64,000 nucleotides of DNA, taken from contig NZ_HE611064.1 of assembly GCF_000285595.1 (NCBI RefSeq), positions 575,270 to 639,269 of the forward strand, read 5' to 3'. The notes below the pieces were generated by a model that was given only the letters and a program-made list of their open reading frames with translations, was not told the DNA's origin and did not search any database. This DNA comes from Kurthia senegalensis (GTDB taxonomy: Bacteria > Bacillota > Bacilli > Bacillales_A > Planococcaceae). The number at the start of each line of letters is the position of its first letter. The first letter of the stretch is position 1. Made by a program: the position numbers and the translations under genes. Shown one piece after another: positions 1-9,087 of this stretch.

Positions 1-483
1 TACGTCTGGTACTTTAATTTCATATTCCATTAAGTGATCCCAGTCGTCTGATTCAATTAAATCAAGTTGTGCTTCGACGATCATTTTGAAACGATTACGG
101 AACACTTTGGAATGCTTTTTCAATTCTTCAATTTCAAGAGCTACTGTACGTGCTTTAGCAAGTGCCTCATTGACAATTCGGTCCGCATCTTTTTCTGCTT
201 CTGTCACGATTAACTTCGCTTCTTTTTGAGAGTTGCGGCGCACTTCTTCAGCAGCTTCTTGCGCAACAACGATTGACTTTTGCAATGTTTCTTCAAGAGC
301 ACTGTAATGATTCAATTGTTCATGAGTAGCAGATAAGCGTGCTTCTAAATCTGCTTTGTCCTTCATAACGAGATCCATGTCTTTCATTACTTGCTCCATG
401 AATTCATTAACTTGATCCTCGTTATATCCACGAAATGCACGATCAAACTCTTTATTATGTATATCGAGTGGTGTTAATGGCAT
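1..483 (-). CDS. divIVA: DivIVA cell-division/polar scaffold protein (3' end outside window)
   Basis: Starts at the ATG at 481-483, preceded by AAAGGAGAG. It is read for 161 codons up to the window edge without a stop, so the C-terminus is cut off; family members are usually about 160-200 residues, so little may be missing. The N-terminus MPLTPLDIHNKEF followed by FRGYNEDQVNEFM is the membrane-binding DivIVA/GpsB domain; the rest is predicted coiled coil rich in E, K and A. DivIVA binds negatively curved membrane at septa and poles and places division and chromosome-anchoring proteins. It is the last visible gene of the ylmE-sepF-ylmG-ylmH-divIVA run, its usual position in Bacillales. The identification is secure. 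Confidence 0.95.
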   Translation of the reverse strand, partial: MPLTPLDIHNKEFDRAFRGYNEDQVNEFMEQVMKDMDLVMKDKADLEARLSATHEQLNHYSALEETLQKSIVVAQEAAEEVRRNSQKEAKLIVTEAEKDADRIVNEALAKARTVALEIEELKKHSKVFRNRFKMIVEAQLDLIESDDWDHLMEYEIKVPDV

Positions 484-565
484 ACTATCTCTCCTTTGTC
501 GCAATTATCTTATCAACAATTATACATTTCTTTCCTTAGAACTTCATCTTTTTTCATCAATTCAT

Positions 566-1357
566 TTATTTTCTTTCCATTTTACCAATTTTTAATCGAA
601 TTTTCTCTTTCTTTGTATGCCCTTCAATCGATAGCAATACGAGACGTCCGACACCTCTAATAGACAATAGATCATGCTCTTGTAGTTCAAAAGCATTTTG
701 TTCACGAACCGTATAATTTACTTTCACACGTCCAGCTTCAATAAGCATGGCGGCTTTTTGTCTCGAAATGGACGGATAACATGAGGCAATCACCGTATCT
801 AAACGAAGTGATGACGTCGTAACGACACTTTCAAGCCACGGGTCGTTGCTCTCCCCAATAAGTTGCTGTTCTGATACTTCTATAATCGTCGCTTTACTTT
901 TACCAATCGTCGTCAAATTCGCTCGCACATAATCTGCTACTTCTTGTGCTACAACAAATTGAACCATTTCTGAATCGATGCGAATATCTCCAAACTTCGT
1001 TCGATCTATTCCGAGATGAAGTAAAGCACCGAGTACGTCTGGATGTTTCAGCTGAACGAACTTAGAAGCGTACCGTACGCCGAGAACACATAATTGAAAA
1101 TCGTCCTTTACTGGTACTATATAACTTGGGTATAACATACCGCGTACACGTTCAACATTTCCACCGAATGCTCCGTCTACTGAAAAGTGAACGTCTTCAT
1201 TTTTCCCGATAATCGCTTCAATAATTTTCACTTGGCGCGGATCTAAAAAGTCCAATAGTTTAGGCGCATAAAAATCTTCGACGTATCGTTTGTATTCAAA
1301 CACTTGTTCAATAAAACCATGTTCTTCTTTTCTAAAATGTTGAAAAATAGTATCCAT
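566..1357 (-). CDS. ylmH: YlmH, S4-domain RNA-binding protein
   Basis: 263 residues, ATG preceded by TAAGGAGTTAAG. The C-terminal third (about residues 180-260) is an S4 RNA-binding domain, with SISRQKAAMLIEAGRVKVN as its core helix-turn. The N-terminal part is the YlmH-specific region. In Bacillus YlmH overlaps in function with RqcP in ribosome-associated quality control, binding stalled 50S-peptidyl-tRNA complexes. It sits between ylmG and divIVA as in most Bacillales. A hairpin with T/A tails separates it from ylmG, so its transcription may partly depend on read-through. Confidence 0.93.
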   Translation of the reverse strand: MDTIFQHFRKEEHGFIEQVFEYKRYVEDFYAPKLLDFLDPRQVKIIEAIIGKNEDVHFSVDGAFGGNVERVRGMLYPSYIVPVKDDFQLCVLGVRYASKFVQLKHPDVLGALLHLGIDRTKFGDIRIDSEMVQFVVAQEVADYVRANLTTIGKSKATIIEVSEQQLIGESNDPWLESVVTTSSLRLDTVIASCYPSISRQKAAMLIEAGRVKVNYTVREQNAFELQEHDLLSIRGVGRLVLLSIEGHTKKEKIRLKIGKMERK

Positions 1358-1370
1358 CTTAACTCCTTAT

Positions 1371-1422
1371 AAAAAAACTGCTTTTACGTTCATTCTCAAA
1401 TGAAGTAAAAGTCAGTTTTTTT
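1371..1422. terminator. Hairpin between ylmG and ylmH
   Basis: An inverted repeat (ACTG-CTTTTAC against GTAAAAG-TCAGT) is flanked by an A run on the left and a T run on the right, so it could terminate in either direction. Both neighbours are on the minus strand, so on that strand it would attenuate ylmH-divIVA expression relative to ylmG. Confidence 0.65.
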
Positions 1423-1424
1423 CA

Positions 1425-1685
1425 TTAATACAATAATTGAACTAAAATTGTTTGCACACCGCGTTGAATAAAATTCAGTGCGAGTAATGCAACAATTGGT
1501 GAAATGTCGATCATACCAATTGTCGGAATAAACTTCCTGAAAATCGATAAATACGGATCTACAATTTTATCTAGCAATCGACCGAAAGCTGAGTTTTGTA
1601 ATCCCGGTAACCAGCTCATTAAAATATAAATAATAATTGCAAACCAATAAATTTGGAATGCATAGTACACAAATGTAAGAATCAT
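1425..1685 (-). CDS. ylmG: YlmG (YggT family) membrane protein
   Basis: 86 residues with two hydrophobic segments (about residues 1-25 and 60-85) flanking a polar stretch containing the family signature DPYLSIFRKFIP. YggT/YlmG proteins are small inner-membrane proteins; the chloroplast and bacterial homologues are linked to nucleoid and division-site organisation, but the mechanism is not settled. RBS AAGGAGAA lies upstream of the ATG. Position between sepF and ylmH is the usual one. Confidence 0.92.
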   Translation of the reverse strand: MILTFVYYAFQIYWFAIIIYILMSWLPGLQNSAFGRLLDKIVDPYLSIFRKFIPTIGMIDISPIVALLALNFIQRGVQTILVQLLY

Positions 1686-1701
1686 AAATTATTTGTTCTC
1701 C

Positions 1702-2253
1702 TTAATACTGCTCTGCATCATAATAATGTTCTGATATTGCGCCGTCAATTTCTACGTTATCTGGTGTACATAAAAAGATGTCGATCCCAATTTTTTTAAT
1801 TTCGCCGTTCAAGGCAAAAACCGTACCACTTAAAAAATCAATAATACGTTTGCCATTTTCTTTATCAATTCGTTGTAAATTGACGACGGCTGTTTTTTTA
1901 TTTCGAATACATTCTGCAATGTCTTGTGCTTCTGAATAAACACGAGGCTCAAATAAATTCACTTTAGAAGTTGTTTGTGTAAAACTCACTAAATTTGTAC
2001 GTTGTTCTTCTGTGTACATTTGTGTGACTTGATTCGTGTTCTTTGGCACAGGTTGCATTTTGCGTTGTTGCTGTTGTTTACGAGGTGTAGCCATTGGTGT
2101 CGTAACAACTTGCTGCATTTGTTGATTCGGTACTTGTTTTGCAACTTGTTGTGGTTGCTGAGGATGTTGTTCTTTTTTAGGAGTCGTTTGCTCCATTGTG
2201 TCATCCTCTGCTTCATCTTCTAAGTAAAAGAAGTTTTTTAAGATGTTTTTCAT
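1702..2253 (-). CDS. sepF: SepF, FtsZ-bundling and membrane-anchoring protein
   Basis: 183 residues. The N-terminal amphipathic helix ([13 protein letters not shown]) is the SepF membrane anchor. Residues about 25-80 are a low-complexity linker rich in Q and P. From about residue 95 follows the conserved SepF/DUF552 domain, starting [19 protein letters not shown] and containing [11 protein letters not shown], which forms dimers, polymerises into rings and binds the C-terminal tail of FtsZ. The linker is long and glutamine-rich for the family. It lies directly downstream of ylmE, probably cotranscribed. RBS AGGAGG is visible just upstream of the ATG. Confidence 0.96.
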   Translation of the reverse strand: MKNILKNFFYLEDEAEDDTMEQTTPKKEQHPQQPQQVAKQVPNQQMQQVVTTPMATPRKQQQQRKMQPVPKNTNQVTQMYTEEQRTNLVSFTQTTSKVNLFEPRVYSEAQDIAECIRNKKTAVVNLQRIDKENGKRIIDFLSGTVFALNGEIKKIGIDIFLCTPDNVEIDGAISEHYYDAEQY

Positions 2254-2264
2254 ATGAATCCTCC

Positions 2265-2942
2265 TTAGTCCAAACCAACTAACGCAGTACCGATACGAAC
2301 GAACGTCGCACCTTCTTCTACCGCAATCGCATAATCATGCGACATCCCCATTGAAAGTTCTGTACATGGGGCATGTTCATATTGTTGGTTAATAATTTGT
2401 TGTTGAAGTTGTTTCAATCCTTTAAACGTTTGACGAATAATAGATTCGTCTTCCGTATTCGGTGCCATCGTCATTAAACCAATGACAGAAAGGTTTGAAT
2501 ACGGCGTTAATGACTTAATAAAAGGAAGTACTTCTTCAACTTTTAATCCGTGTTTTGAGTCTTCCTCCGATACATTTACTTGTACGAAGCATTGGATTTT
2601 TTTCGTTGCACGTTTGTCCAATTCTTCCGCCAAGCTTAAACGATCTAACGAGTGAATATAATCTACGTGATCAATTACTTTTCGAACTTTACGTGTTTGT
2701 AAAGTTCCGATATAGTGCCAAACAGCACCATTCGTAATATGTTGTTGTTTTTCTAACAATGGTTCAGGACGATTTTCGCCTAAATGTATTAATCCAGCGG
2801 CAAGAGCTTCTTCTGCACGCTCAGTAGGTACTTGTTTCGTCACCGCAATAATTTGAACTTCTTTCGGATCACGACCTACTTTTTCGCATGCTGCGTTAAT
2901 ATTCAATTGAATGTCTTTTAAATTATCGATAATTAGTGTCAT
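2265..2942 (-). CDS. ylmE: YggS/YlmE-family pyridoxal phosphate homeostasis protein
   Basis: 225 residues, single-domain alanine-racemase-type TIM barrel. VTKQVP (about residue 34) carries the PLP-binding lysine, followed by [28 protein letters not shown] and the C-terminal phosphate-binding [29 protein letters not shown]. The family balances PLP pools and has no known catalytic turnover. ylmD, usually just upstream in Bacillus and Staphylococcus, is absent. The SD before this ATG is poor (GCTGGGATT), but no better start exists in frame. A promoter is predicted at 2989-3017, after the ftsZ terminator, so the gene likely heads the ylmE-sepF-ylmG-ylmH-divIVA unit. Confidence 0.94.
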   Translation of the reverse strand: MTLIIDNLKDIQLNINAACEKVGRDPKEVQIIAVTKQVPTERAEEALAAGLIHLGENRPEPLLEKQQHITNGAVWHYIGTLQTRKVRKVIDHVDYIHSLDRLSLAEELDKRATKKIQCFVQVNVSEEDSKHGLKVEEVLPFIKSLTPYSNLSVIGLMTMAPNTEDESIIRQTFKGLKQLQQQIINQQYEHAPCTELSMGMSHDYAIAVEEGATFVRIGTALVGLD

Positions 2943-2988
2943 AATGAATCCCAGCTTTTCAAATTACTTGTCAATCATTTTATTTTTT

Positions 2989-3017
2989 ATTTTATCAAGC
3001 ATTGCTGTATTAATCAA
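2989..3017 (-). promoter_or_regulatory. Sigma-A-type promoter for ylmE-sepF operon
   Basis: On the minus strand TTGATT, a 17-base spacer and TAAAAT. It lies between the ftsZ terminator and ylmE, about 50 bases upstream of the start codon. Confidence 0.6.
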
Positions 3018-3035
3018 CGAATTCCCTAGAACGAT

Positions 3036-3091
3036 ACAAAAAAAGAGGATATTCCAACAAGATGGTCTCACCTTTTTGGAATATCCTCTTT
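3036..3091 (-). terminator. Intrinsic terminator after ftsZ
   Basis: A 16-base inverted repeat (AAAGAGGATATTCCAA at 3042-3057 and its complement at 3076-3091) is followed on the minus strand by a run of T. It ends the ftsA-ftsZ transcript before ylmE. Confidence 0.85.
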
Positions 3092-3108
3092 ATGCAATTT
3101 TTTACAAA

Positions 3109-4263
3109 TTATCGACGGTTACGACGATTTCGTAAAAATGTTGGGATTTCTAATTCGTCTTGTTGTCCTTGTTGTTCAACTTGTGGTGAAGCTGTGTGTG
3201 TAGCTTCTTGTTGAACAGGTTGCGGTGCAACAGGCGGTGTTGATTGTTGTGATTGTGTAGTAGTCGTACGTGGCGCTGCATTTGGCGCTTGGTAGCTACT
3301 ATGATTTTCAGAGAAATCTGTCGCAATAACTGTCACGACAATTTCATCTTTTAAGTTATCATTAATAACAGCACCGAAAATGATGTTCTCGTCATCATCA
3401 GGTGATGCAGCACTTGAAATAATGTCTGCAGCTTCTTGTACTTCGAATAAGCTCAAGCTAGAGCCACCTGTAATATTTAAAAGAACACCTTTCGCACCTG
3501 CGATTGATGTTTCAAGTAACGGACTAGAAATAGCTTTTTTAGCAGCTTCTTCTGCACGTTTTTCACCAGTTGCAATACCAATACCCATTAAAGCAGAACC
3601 TTTGTTAGACATAATTGTCTTAACATCGGCAAAGTCTAAGTTGATTAAACCTGGTACGGCGATTAAATCTGAAATACCTTGAACACCTTGACGTAATACG
3701 TTATCCGCTTCACGGAATGCTTCAAGCATTGGCGTACTCTTATCAACGATTTCAAGTAATCGATCATTCGGAATGACGATTAATGTATCAACCGCTTCTT
3801 TCATTGTCGCTGTTCCAGCTAAAGCTTGAGATTGACGTTTACGACCTTCAAAAGAGAATGGACGTGTTACAACACCTACTGTTAAAGCACCAATTTCGCG
3901 TGCGATTTGTGCAATTACTGGCGCAGCACCTGTACCAGTACCGCCTCCCATACCAGCAGTTACGAATACCATATCCGCACCTTGTAAAGCTTCTTCTAAC
4001 TGTTCGCGGCTTTCTTCAGCTGCTTTTTTACCTACTTCAGGATTAGCACCTGCGCCTAAACCACGTGTTAATTTATCCCCAATTTGTAAACGAACGTCGG
4101 CTCGTGATGTAATTAACGCTTGTGCGTCTGTATTGACAGCGATAAATTCTACACCTTGAACACCATGTTCAATCATACGATTGACAGCGTTGTTACCGCC
4201 ACCGCCGACACCAATTACTTTGATTATAGCTAACGGATTTTCATTCTGTTCGAAACCAATCAT
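3109..4263 (-). CDS. ftsZ: FtsZ, tubulin-like division GTPase
   Basis: 384 residues from the ATG at 4261-4263, which has a perfect AGGAGG seven bases upstream. A longer frame beginning with GTG at 4290 would place that RBS inside the gene, so I reject it. Visible: N-terminal [12 protein letters not shown], the tubulin signature [10 protein letters not shown], and the synergy-loop region around DFADVKTIM. After residue 320 comes a Q/P-rich linker and the C-terminal conserved peptide [13 protein letters not shown] that binds FtsA and SepF. FtsZ polymerises with GTP into the cytokinetic ring. It follows ftsA by about 45 bases in one operon. Confidence 0.98.
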   Translation of the reverse strand: MIGFEQNENPLAIIKVIGVGGGGNNAVNRMIEHGVQGVEFIAVNTDAQALITSRADVRLQIGDKLTRGLGAGANPEVGKKAAEESREQLEEALQGADMVFVTAGMGGGTGTGAAPVIAQIAREIGALTVGVVTRPFSFEGRKRQSQALAGTATMKEAVDTLIVIPNDRLLEIVDKSTPMLEAFREADNVLRQGVQGISDLIAVPGLINLDFADVKTIMSNKGSALMGIGIATGEKRAEEAAKKAISSPLLETSIAGAKGVLLNITGGSSLSLFEVQEAADIISSAASPDDDENIIFGAVINDNLKDEIVVTVIATDFSENHSSYQAPNAAPRTTTTQSQQSTPPVAPQPVQQEATHTASPQVEQQGQQDELEIPTFLRNRRNRR

Positions 4264-4308
4264 CTCAATTCCTCCTATTTCCTCAGTCACTTTTATTATT
4301 CGAATCTG

Positions 4309-5595
4309 TTATTCTAAAAAGCCTTTTAAAAGACCTTTGAATTTCTTTGAAAAACTTTCTTTCGGTTTTTGTGGTTCTGTAATTTGTTCATACTCAGAAG
4401 GACTGTCTTCTACGATTGCAGGTGGTACATCTTCTTGTACCGACTGCCCTTCATATTTGCGATAAAATGCATCTTGCAAATACGCATAACGAATTAAATT
4501 TACTGCAGATGTGTATTCAGGTTCACGTACACCGATGTATTGTGGCGTAGCAATCCGTACACGCGTTTGCAGACAATCACGTGTAAGTTGAGCGATTCCA
4601 TCTAATTTTGCAACGCCACCTGTTAGCACGACGCCTCCAGGTAAACCAGACAAGTTTTGACGGTAAAATTCATCTAGGATCAATTCGAATAATTCTTCTA
4701 AGCGCGTACTAATGATTTCAGAAATATAACGTTGGCTATATTGTTCTTTCGTGTCTGCACCAATTACAGGTACTTCAAACACTTCATTTTCAGACGCTTC
4801 ATTGAAATAAGCATGACCGTATTCAAGCTTAATTCTTTCAGCTTGTTCAGTAGGTGTACGCAATACGATAGATAAATCTTTCGTAATGTTTTCGCCACCG
4901 ACAGGAATAACAGCTGCATGAATCAATTGATTTTCTTTAAAGACGCTAATCGTCGTCGTTTCGCCACCAATATCAATTAATGTCGTTCCACGACTCTTCT
5001 CATCGTCTGTAAGAGCAAATTCACCTGCAGCTAATGGTTGTAGATAAATATCTTGAATAACTAGTCCAGCCTTCTCTACACAACGTAAAATATTGTGTAA
5101 ATTCGTTCTAGTTGTTGTAATCATTGTTGCGTCAACTTCTAATCGAATGCCTAACATACCACGAGGGTCCTTAATGTCTGACACGCTGTCTACTGTGTAG
5201 TAGCGTGGGACTAAATTAATTTTCTCGCGATCTGGGCTAAGAGAAATCATTTCAGCCGCATCTAATACACGATAAACATCGTCGGTTGTAATGTCGCTAT
5301 TTGTATCGTTGACAGCAACGATACCTTTCGCATCTTGTAAAACAACTTGATTACCAGGAATCCCTAAAATGACTTTATGTATCGACATACCAATCATTCG
5401 TTCAGCTTGGTCAACAGCTCGTTTAATTGATTGTACTGTAGCATCAATGTCTACAATACTTCCTTTACGGATACCTGTTGATTTAGCATTCCCTACACCG
5501 ATAACATGCACGGCATCATCATCGACTTTACTAATAATACATTTTACAGATGTAGATCCTATATCTAGCGATACATAAATCTCTTTCTCACTCAT
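4309..5595 (-). CDS. ftsA: FtsA, actin-like membrane anchor of the Z ring
   Basis: 428 residues; ATG preceded by GGGAGGTG. Actin-fold ATP-binding motifs are visible: VSLDIGSTSVKCII (phosphate 1), LIDIGGETTTISVF (phosphate 2) and LPGGVVLTGGVAKLDG (adenosine). The SHS2 (1C) insertion spans about residues 85-165. The C-terminus KKFKGLLKGFLE is the amphipathic membrane-targeting helix, separated by an acidic linker. FtsA recruits FtsZ to the membrane and passes the signal to septal synthases. A predicted promoter at 5632-5660 and a palindrome lie upstream. Confidence 0.98.
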   Translation of the reverse strand: MSEKEIYVSLDIGSTSVKCIISKVDDDAVHVIGVGNAKSTGIRKGSIVDIDATVQSIKRAVDQAERMIGMSIHKVILGIPGNQVVLQDAKGIVAVNDTNSDITTDDVYRVLDAAEMISLSPDREKINLVPRYYTVDSVSDIKDPRGMLGIRLEVDATMITTTRTNLHNILRCVEKAGLVIQDIYLQPLAAGEFALTDDEKSRGTTLIDIGGETTTISVFKENQLIHAAVIPVGGENITKDLSIVLRTPTEQAERIKLEYGHAYFNEASENEVFEVPVIGADTKEQYSQRYISEIISTRLEELFELILDEFYRQNLSGLPGGVVLTGGVAKLDGIAQLTRDCLQTRVRIATPQYIGVREPEYTSAVNLIRYAYLQDAFYRKYEGQSVQEDVPPAIVEDSPSEYEQITEPQKPKESFSKKFKGLLKGFLE

Positions 5596-5631
5596 TGCGG
5601 CACCTCCCTTTCGCTACTCTTGTTATTGAAT

Positions 5632-5660
5632 ATTTTAGTGTAAAATCATTTTCTTGTCTA
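5632..5660 (-). promoter_or_regulatory. Promoter upstream of ftsA
   Basis: Minus strand TAGACA, 17-base spacer, TAAAAT; both hexamers are one base from consensus. It would drive ftsAZ apart from the upstream mur/pbp genes. Confidence 0.55.
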
Positions 5661-5723
5661 AACATATTGTAGTAAACATGTTTAATTTCATGAATTCAGC
5701 GATATATTTGTCAAAATTTCCAA

Positions 5724-5751
5724 AAATAATACGTTTATAAACGTATTATTT
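5724..5751. repeat. 28-base perfect palindrome upstream of ftsA
   Basis: A perfect dyad centred on GTTTATAAAC, made almost only of A/T with a single CG step per arm. On the minus strand five T follow it, so it may be a weak terminator for divIB. It also lies about 70 bases upstream of the ftsA promoter, where an operator could sit. Confidence 0.5.
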
Positions 5752-5799
5752 CATATTTTAACGAAATTTACACGTTAGAATAGCAATTTTTTTACAAAA

Positions 5800-6575
5800 T
5801 CACTTCTTTTTGTACGATTCGAAATATTCCCCTACTTCTAAATTAAAAATGCCTTTTTTCTTTTGTTCATTTTTAACTTGTTCAGCCATTTCCGGATAGT
5901 ATTGTAATTTCGATGCAAGTGTTTTAGCATTTGCACGCACTTCATTACCATCTGTCATATATAACTTTATATAATTAGCATTTTTACTTGAAACGTTCGG
6001 ACGAATTTCAGAAATGGAGTGCAACAGTTCAGCATCTAGTTTTGCTAATTGCTCTGCTGTATGCTGCCTTACTTCCTCGTTCGTAAATCCAGTCATGATC
6101 GGCATATCCATTTCTTTTACCTCTTCATCCGCACGTACTACAACACCATTTTCTAACACATATTCGGTGCGTTTTTCATCATCCCGAACGTAAGCCACAC
6201 GCTTGTATTCTGTCAGTTGAATATGGACTGTATTCGGTAAATCACGTTGTACGACAACTTTTTTACCGTTCGTTCATTTGCTAATCGTTCTTCAACATCC
6301 GCGTTGCGATATCCCCAAAGAGAATCGCCTTCATAAACATCACTTTGTTTTGCGTAATAACTTGCCTCTTTTAACGTTGCACCGTCGACGGAGATTTTTC
6401 CAATATGACTGATTGGAATTTGGAGATAAACGAGCGTGAGCAAACAAACAAATAATATCGACATGATAATTAAATATTTCTTTGCTGGTTTTTGTGGATG
6501 ATGATCATTCTTTTTGGACTGTTGGTCAGTCGACTGCTTTAAACTTGAAAACTCAATAATCTTCTCCATACTCAC
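5800..6575 (-). CDS. divIB: DivIB (FtsQ family) division protein, apparent frameshift
   Basis: Two frames join here. Bases 6575 to about 6265 encode a cytoplasmic tail, one transmembrane helix (IMSILFVCLLTLVYL) and the start of the POTRA domain (ISHIGKISVDGA). Bases from about 6258 to 5800 encode the rest of the beta domain. The break is in a run of six A (minus strand) at 6259-6264. Adding one A continues VKK into VVVQRDLPNTV, the expected POTRA ending, and gives 258 residues, normal for the family. DivIB forms the FtsQLB-like complex with FtsL and DivIC that controls septal PBP2B/FtsW. It lies between murD and ftsA; murG is missing here. I infer sequencing error rather than a pseudogene. 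Confidence 0.9.
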
Positions 6576-6599
6576 ATCTCACCTACCCTCTTAATAAAA

Positions 6600-7937
6600 C
6601 TAATTCAATTTTTGTACAGCTTTTACAAAACGTTCTCCGCGCACTTCAAAGCGACTATATTGATCCCAGCTTGCACAAGCTGGAGATAATAATACGACGT
6701 CCCCTTCTTTTGAAAGAGCGTATGCTTTTTCTACAGCGTCTTCAATCCATTCCGCTTTTTCGATTGCTTCAACACCACATGATTTTGCAAACTCTGCGAA
6801 ACGATCCGCTGTTTGGCCTGATACGACGACCGCATGAACGTTCGGCATAAATTCACGTAAGTCTTCAAATGAATGATTACGGTCCAAACCACCTGCCAAT
6901 AAAACGATTGGTTGTTTGAAAGCAGATAACGCACTGCGTGTAGCAAGCGTATTCGTCGCTTTTGAATCGTTATAAAATTTACGGCCATTTAATTCTTTAA
7001 TGAATTGTGTACGATGTTCTACACCAGCGAATGTTGCTAATACATGTTCCATTGCTTCTTGTGGACAGTTCATTAATTTCGCAACTGCTACTGCGCACAT
7101 TACGTTTTCCACATTATGTTTCCCAGGCAATGCGATAATGTCACGTTGCATAAACGCTTCCCCGTTCCAATAAAGCATTTCATCATCACAGCTAATTCCT
7201 CGTTCAAGAATTTGAGTAGATGAGAATGGTATTTTTTGTGCTTTTGATTTCGATGCATATGTTGAAACGATTTCTTGATCTGCATTGTAAATTAAATAAT
7301 CATTTTCATCTTGATTACGCGTTACATTGAATTTTGCTTTCGCATATTCTTCCATTGAGCCGTGGTAGTCAATATGTGCTTCAAACAAGTTCGTCCAAAT
7401 CGCAATGCGTGGTTTAAATGCATTCGTACCCATTAATTGGAATGATGATAATTCTGTTACGATTACGTTGTCTTTTTCAGCTTCTTCTGCAACGCCACAA
7501 GCAACTGTACCAATATTTCCCGCGATTAATGGTTTCAACTTACCTTCATTCAAAATGTTAAATAACAATGTCGTCGTCGTCGTTTTACCATTCGAACCTG
7601 TAATTCCGATCATTGGCGCTTCGCTAACTAAATAAGCTAATTCCACCTCGGTCCATACAGGAATATTACGTTGTAATGCGTCTTTTACGATAATGTTTGA
7701 ATAAGGAATTCCTGGATTTTTCACGACAAGTTCGAAGCCCTCATCTAATAAATCTTCCGGGTGACGTCCACAAATGACGTTCATACCTTGTTCTAATAAT
7801 CGTTTTGCTGCATCATTTTCTTCAAATGGTTTAGCGTCATTCACCGTAACGAATGCGCCTAATTTGTGCAATAGTTCAGCCGCTGCGACACCGCTTTTCG
7901 CTAAGCCTAAAACTAATACTTTTTTATGTTCAAACAT
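6600..7937 (-). CDS. murD: MurD, UDP-N-acetylmuramoyl-L-alanine--D-glutamate ligase
   Basis: 445 residues. Mur-ligase motifs in order: N-terminal Rossmann VLVLGLAKSGVAAAELL, ATP P-loop ITGSNGKTTTTTLLFNIL (about residue 113), the central ELSSFQL and TNLFEAHIDYHGSMEEY, then NDSKATNT, LLAGGLDRN and C-terminal LLSPACASWDQYSRFEVRG. It adds D-glutamate to UDP-MurNAc-L-Ala in the cytoplasm using ATP. It follows mraY by 15 bases in the dcw operon, and divIB rather than murG or spoVE comes next, as in staphylococci. Confidence 0.98.
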   Translation of the reverse strand: MFEHKKVLVLGLAKSGVAAAELLHKLGAFVTVNDAKPFEENDAAKRLLEQGMNVICGRHPEDLLDEGFELVVKNPGIPYSNIIVKDALQRNIPVWTEVELAYLVSEAPMIGITGSNGKTTTTTLLFNILNEGKLKPLIAGNIGTVACGVAEEAEKDNVIVTELSSFQLMGTNAFKPRIAIWTNLFEAHIDYHGSMEEYAKAKFNVTRNQDENDYLIYNADQEIVSTYASKSKAQKIPFSSTQILERGISCDDEMLYWNGEAFMQRDIIALPGKHNVENVMCAVAVAKLMNCPQEAMEHVLATFAGVEHRTQFIKELNGRKFYNDSKATNTLATRSALSAFKQPIVLLAGGLDRNHSFEDLREFMPNVHAVVVSGQTADRFAEFAKSCGVEAIEKAEWIEDAVEKAYALSKEGDVVLLSPACASWDQYSRFEVRGERFVKAVQKLN

Positions 7938-7952
7938 TGTTATTTTTTCATC

Positions 7953-8939
7953 TTATAAAACCTCCAGAACCACTGCAATCACTGCAACGATAACACCGAA
8001 ACCCCAGAATGTAAGCACGACGCGCCATTCTGACCATCCAGATAATTCGAAGTGGTGATGTATTGGGGTCATTTTAAATACTCGTTTGCCCGTCTTTTTA
8101 AACACAGCGACTTGAATCATAACAGAAGCTGTTTCAATAACGAATACGAGACCGATTAATAATAATAGTAATTCTTGATGCGTTAAAATAGATAACGTTG
8201 CAAGCGCACCACCAAGAGCAAGTGAACCTGTGTCACCCATAAATACTTTCGCAGGGTTTTTATTAAACAATAAGAAACCGAGTAAAGCACCTGTTACAGC
8301 AAAAGCAAATAAAGCTAAATCATATTGCTCTTGAACGAATGCGATAATAGCGTACGCTAAAAACGCAACTGAACCAGTACCAGATACAAGACCGTCTAAA
8401 CCATCTGTTAAATTGACTGCATTTGAAAATCCGACTAACCAGAAAATCATGAATACAACGTAAACCCAACCGAGGGAAAGATCATAGTTCGTAAATGGAA
8501 TGTGCACGCTATTTTCAAAATCGCCTAAATTGACGATTAAGAAATACGCTACGATAGAAATGACGATTTGTGCAATTAATTTTTGAAGAGAGGTTAACCC
8601 TAAATTACGTTTGAAAAATACTTTCATTCCATCGTCTAAAAATCCGACAATCCCGAAACCGAGTAATACGATTAATAAAGCAACTGCTTCAGCAGAAATT
8701 AATCCTTTACCTGCACCGACTAATAACGTCGTTAAAATGATAGCTATTAGGAAAATGATTCCACCCATCGTAGGTGTTCCTGCTTTTTTCATGTGAGATT
8801 TTGGGCCTTCCTCACGAATACTTTGTCCGAATTTCAAACGAGTTAGTGCAGGAATTAGCATCGGTGATAAAATCACTGAAATAGCAAATGCTACAACGAT
8901 CGTTAAGAAAATATCGGATGTTGACATAGATACTGACAT
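7953..8939 (-). CDS. mraY: MraY, phospho-N-acetylmuramoyl-pentapeptide transferase
   Basis: 328 residues with about ten transmembrane segments. Family signatures: GPKSHMKKAGTPTMGG near the N-terminus, FLDDGMKVFFKRNLGL (the DDG pair), NAVNLTDGLDGL, FMGDTGSLALGG and the C-terminal HHHFE motif in MTPIHHHFELSGW. It transfers phospho-MurNAc-pentapeptide from UDP to undecaprenyl phosphate, making lipid I. AAAAGGAG precedes the ATG. It lies between pbpB and murD. Confidence 0.98.
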   Translation of the reverse strand: MSVSMSTSDIFLTIVVAFAISVILSPMLIPALTRLKFGQSIREEGPKSHMKKAGTPTMGGIIFLIAIILTTLLVGAGKGLISAEAVALLIVLLGFGIVGFLDDGMKVFFKRNLGLTSLQKLIAQIVISIVAYFLIVNLGDFENSVHIPFTNYDLSLGWVYVVFMIFWLVGFSNAVNLTDGLDGLVSGTGSVAFLAYAIIAFVQEQYDLALFAFAVTGALLGFLLFNKNPAKVFMGDTGSLALGGALATLSILTHQELLLLLIGLVFVIETASVMIQVAVFKKTGKRVFKMTPIHHHFELSGWSEWRVVLTFWGFGVIVAVIAVVLEVL

Positions 8940-9087
8940 TTTTAAAAAACTCCTTTTATTTTAACTATATAAATACGTTATCTATCATAGTAGTTTAATT
9001 TTAAAATGAAAAGTCTTTTTCAATAAAAGGGGTTTACATTTCAAATACAATTATGACAACGACGCAAAACAGCCTGTTGTTAATTAC

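Noticed and set aside
2970-2975. TTGACA just upstream of ylmE as a -35 box
   Set aside because: A -10 at the right distance would fall on the start codon; the promoter at 2989-3017 fits better.
4264-4290. Nine extra N-terminal codons of FtsZ from a GTG at 4290
   Set aside because: They contain the AGGAGG that serves the ATG at 4263, and FtsZ proteins do not carry this extension.
6213-6575. Two separate small genes instead of divIB
   Set aside because: The pieces are the N- and C-terminal parts of one POTRA/beta-domain protein joined at a homopolymer.
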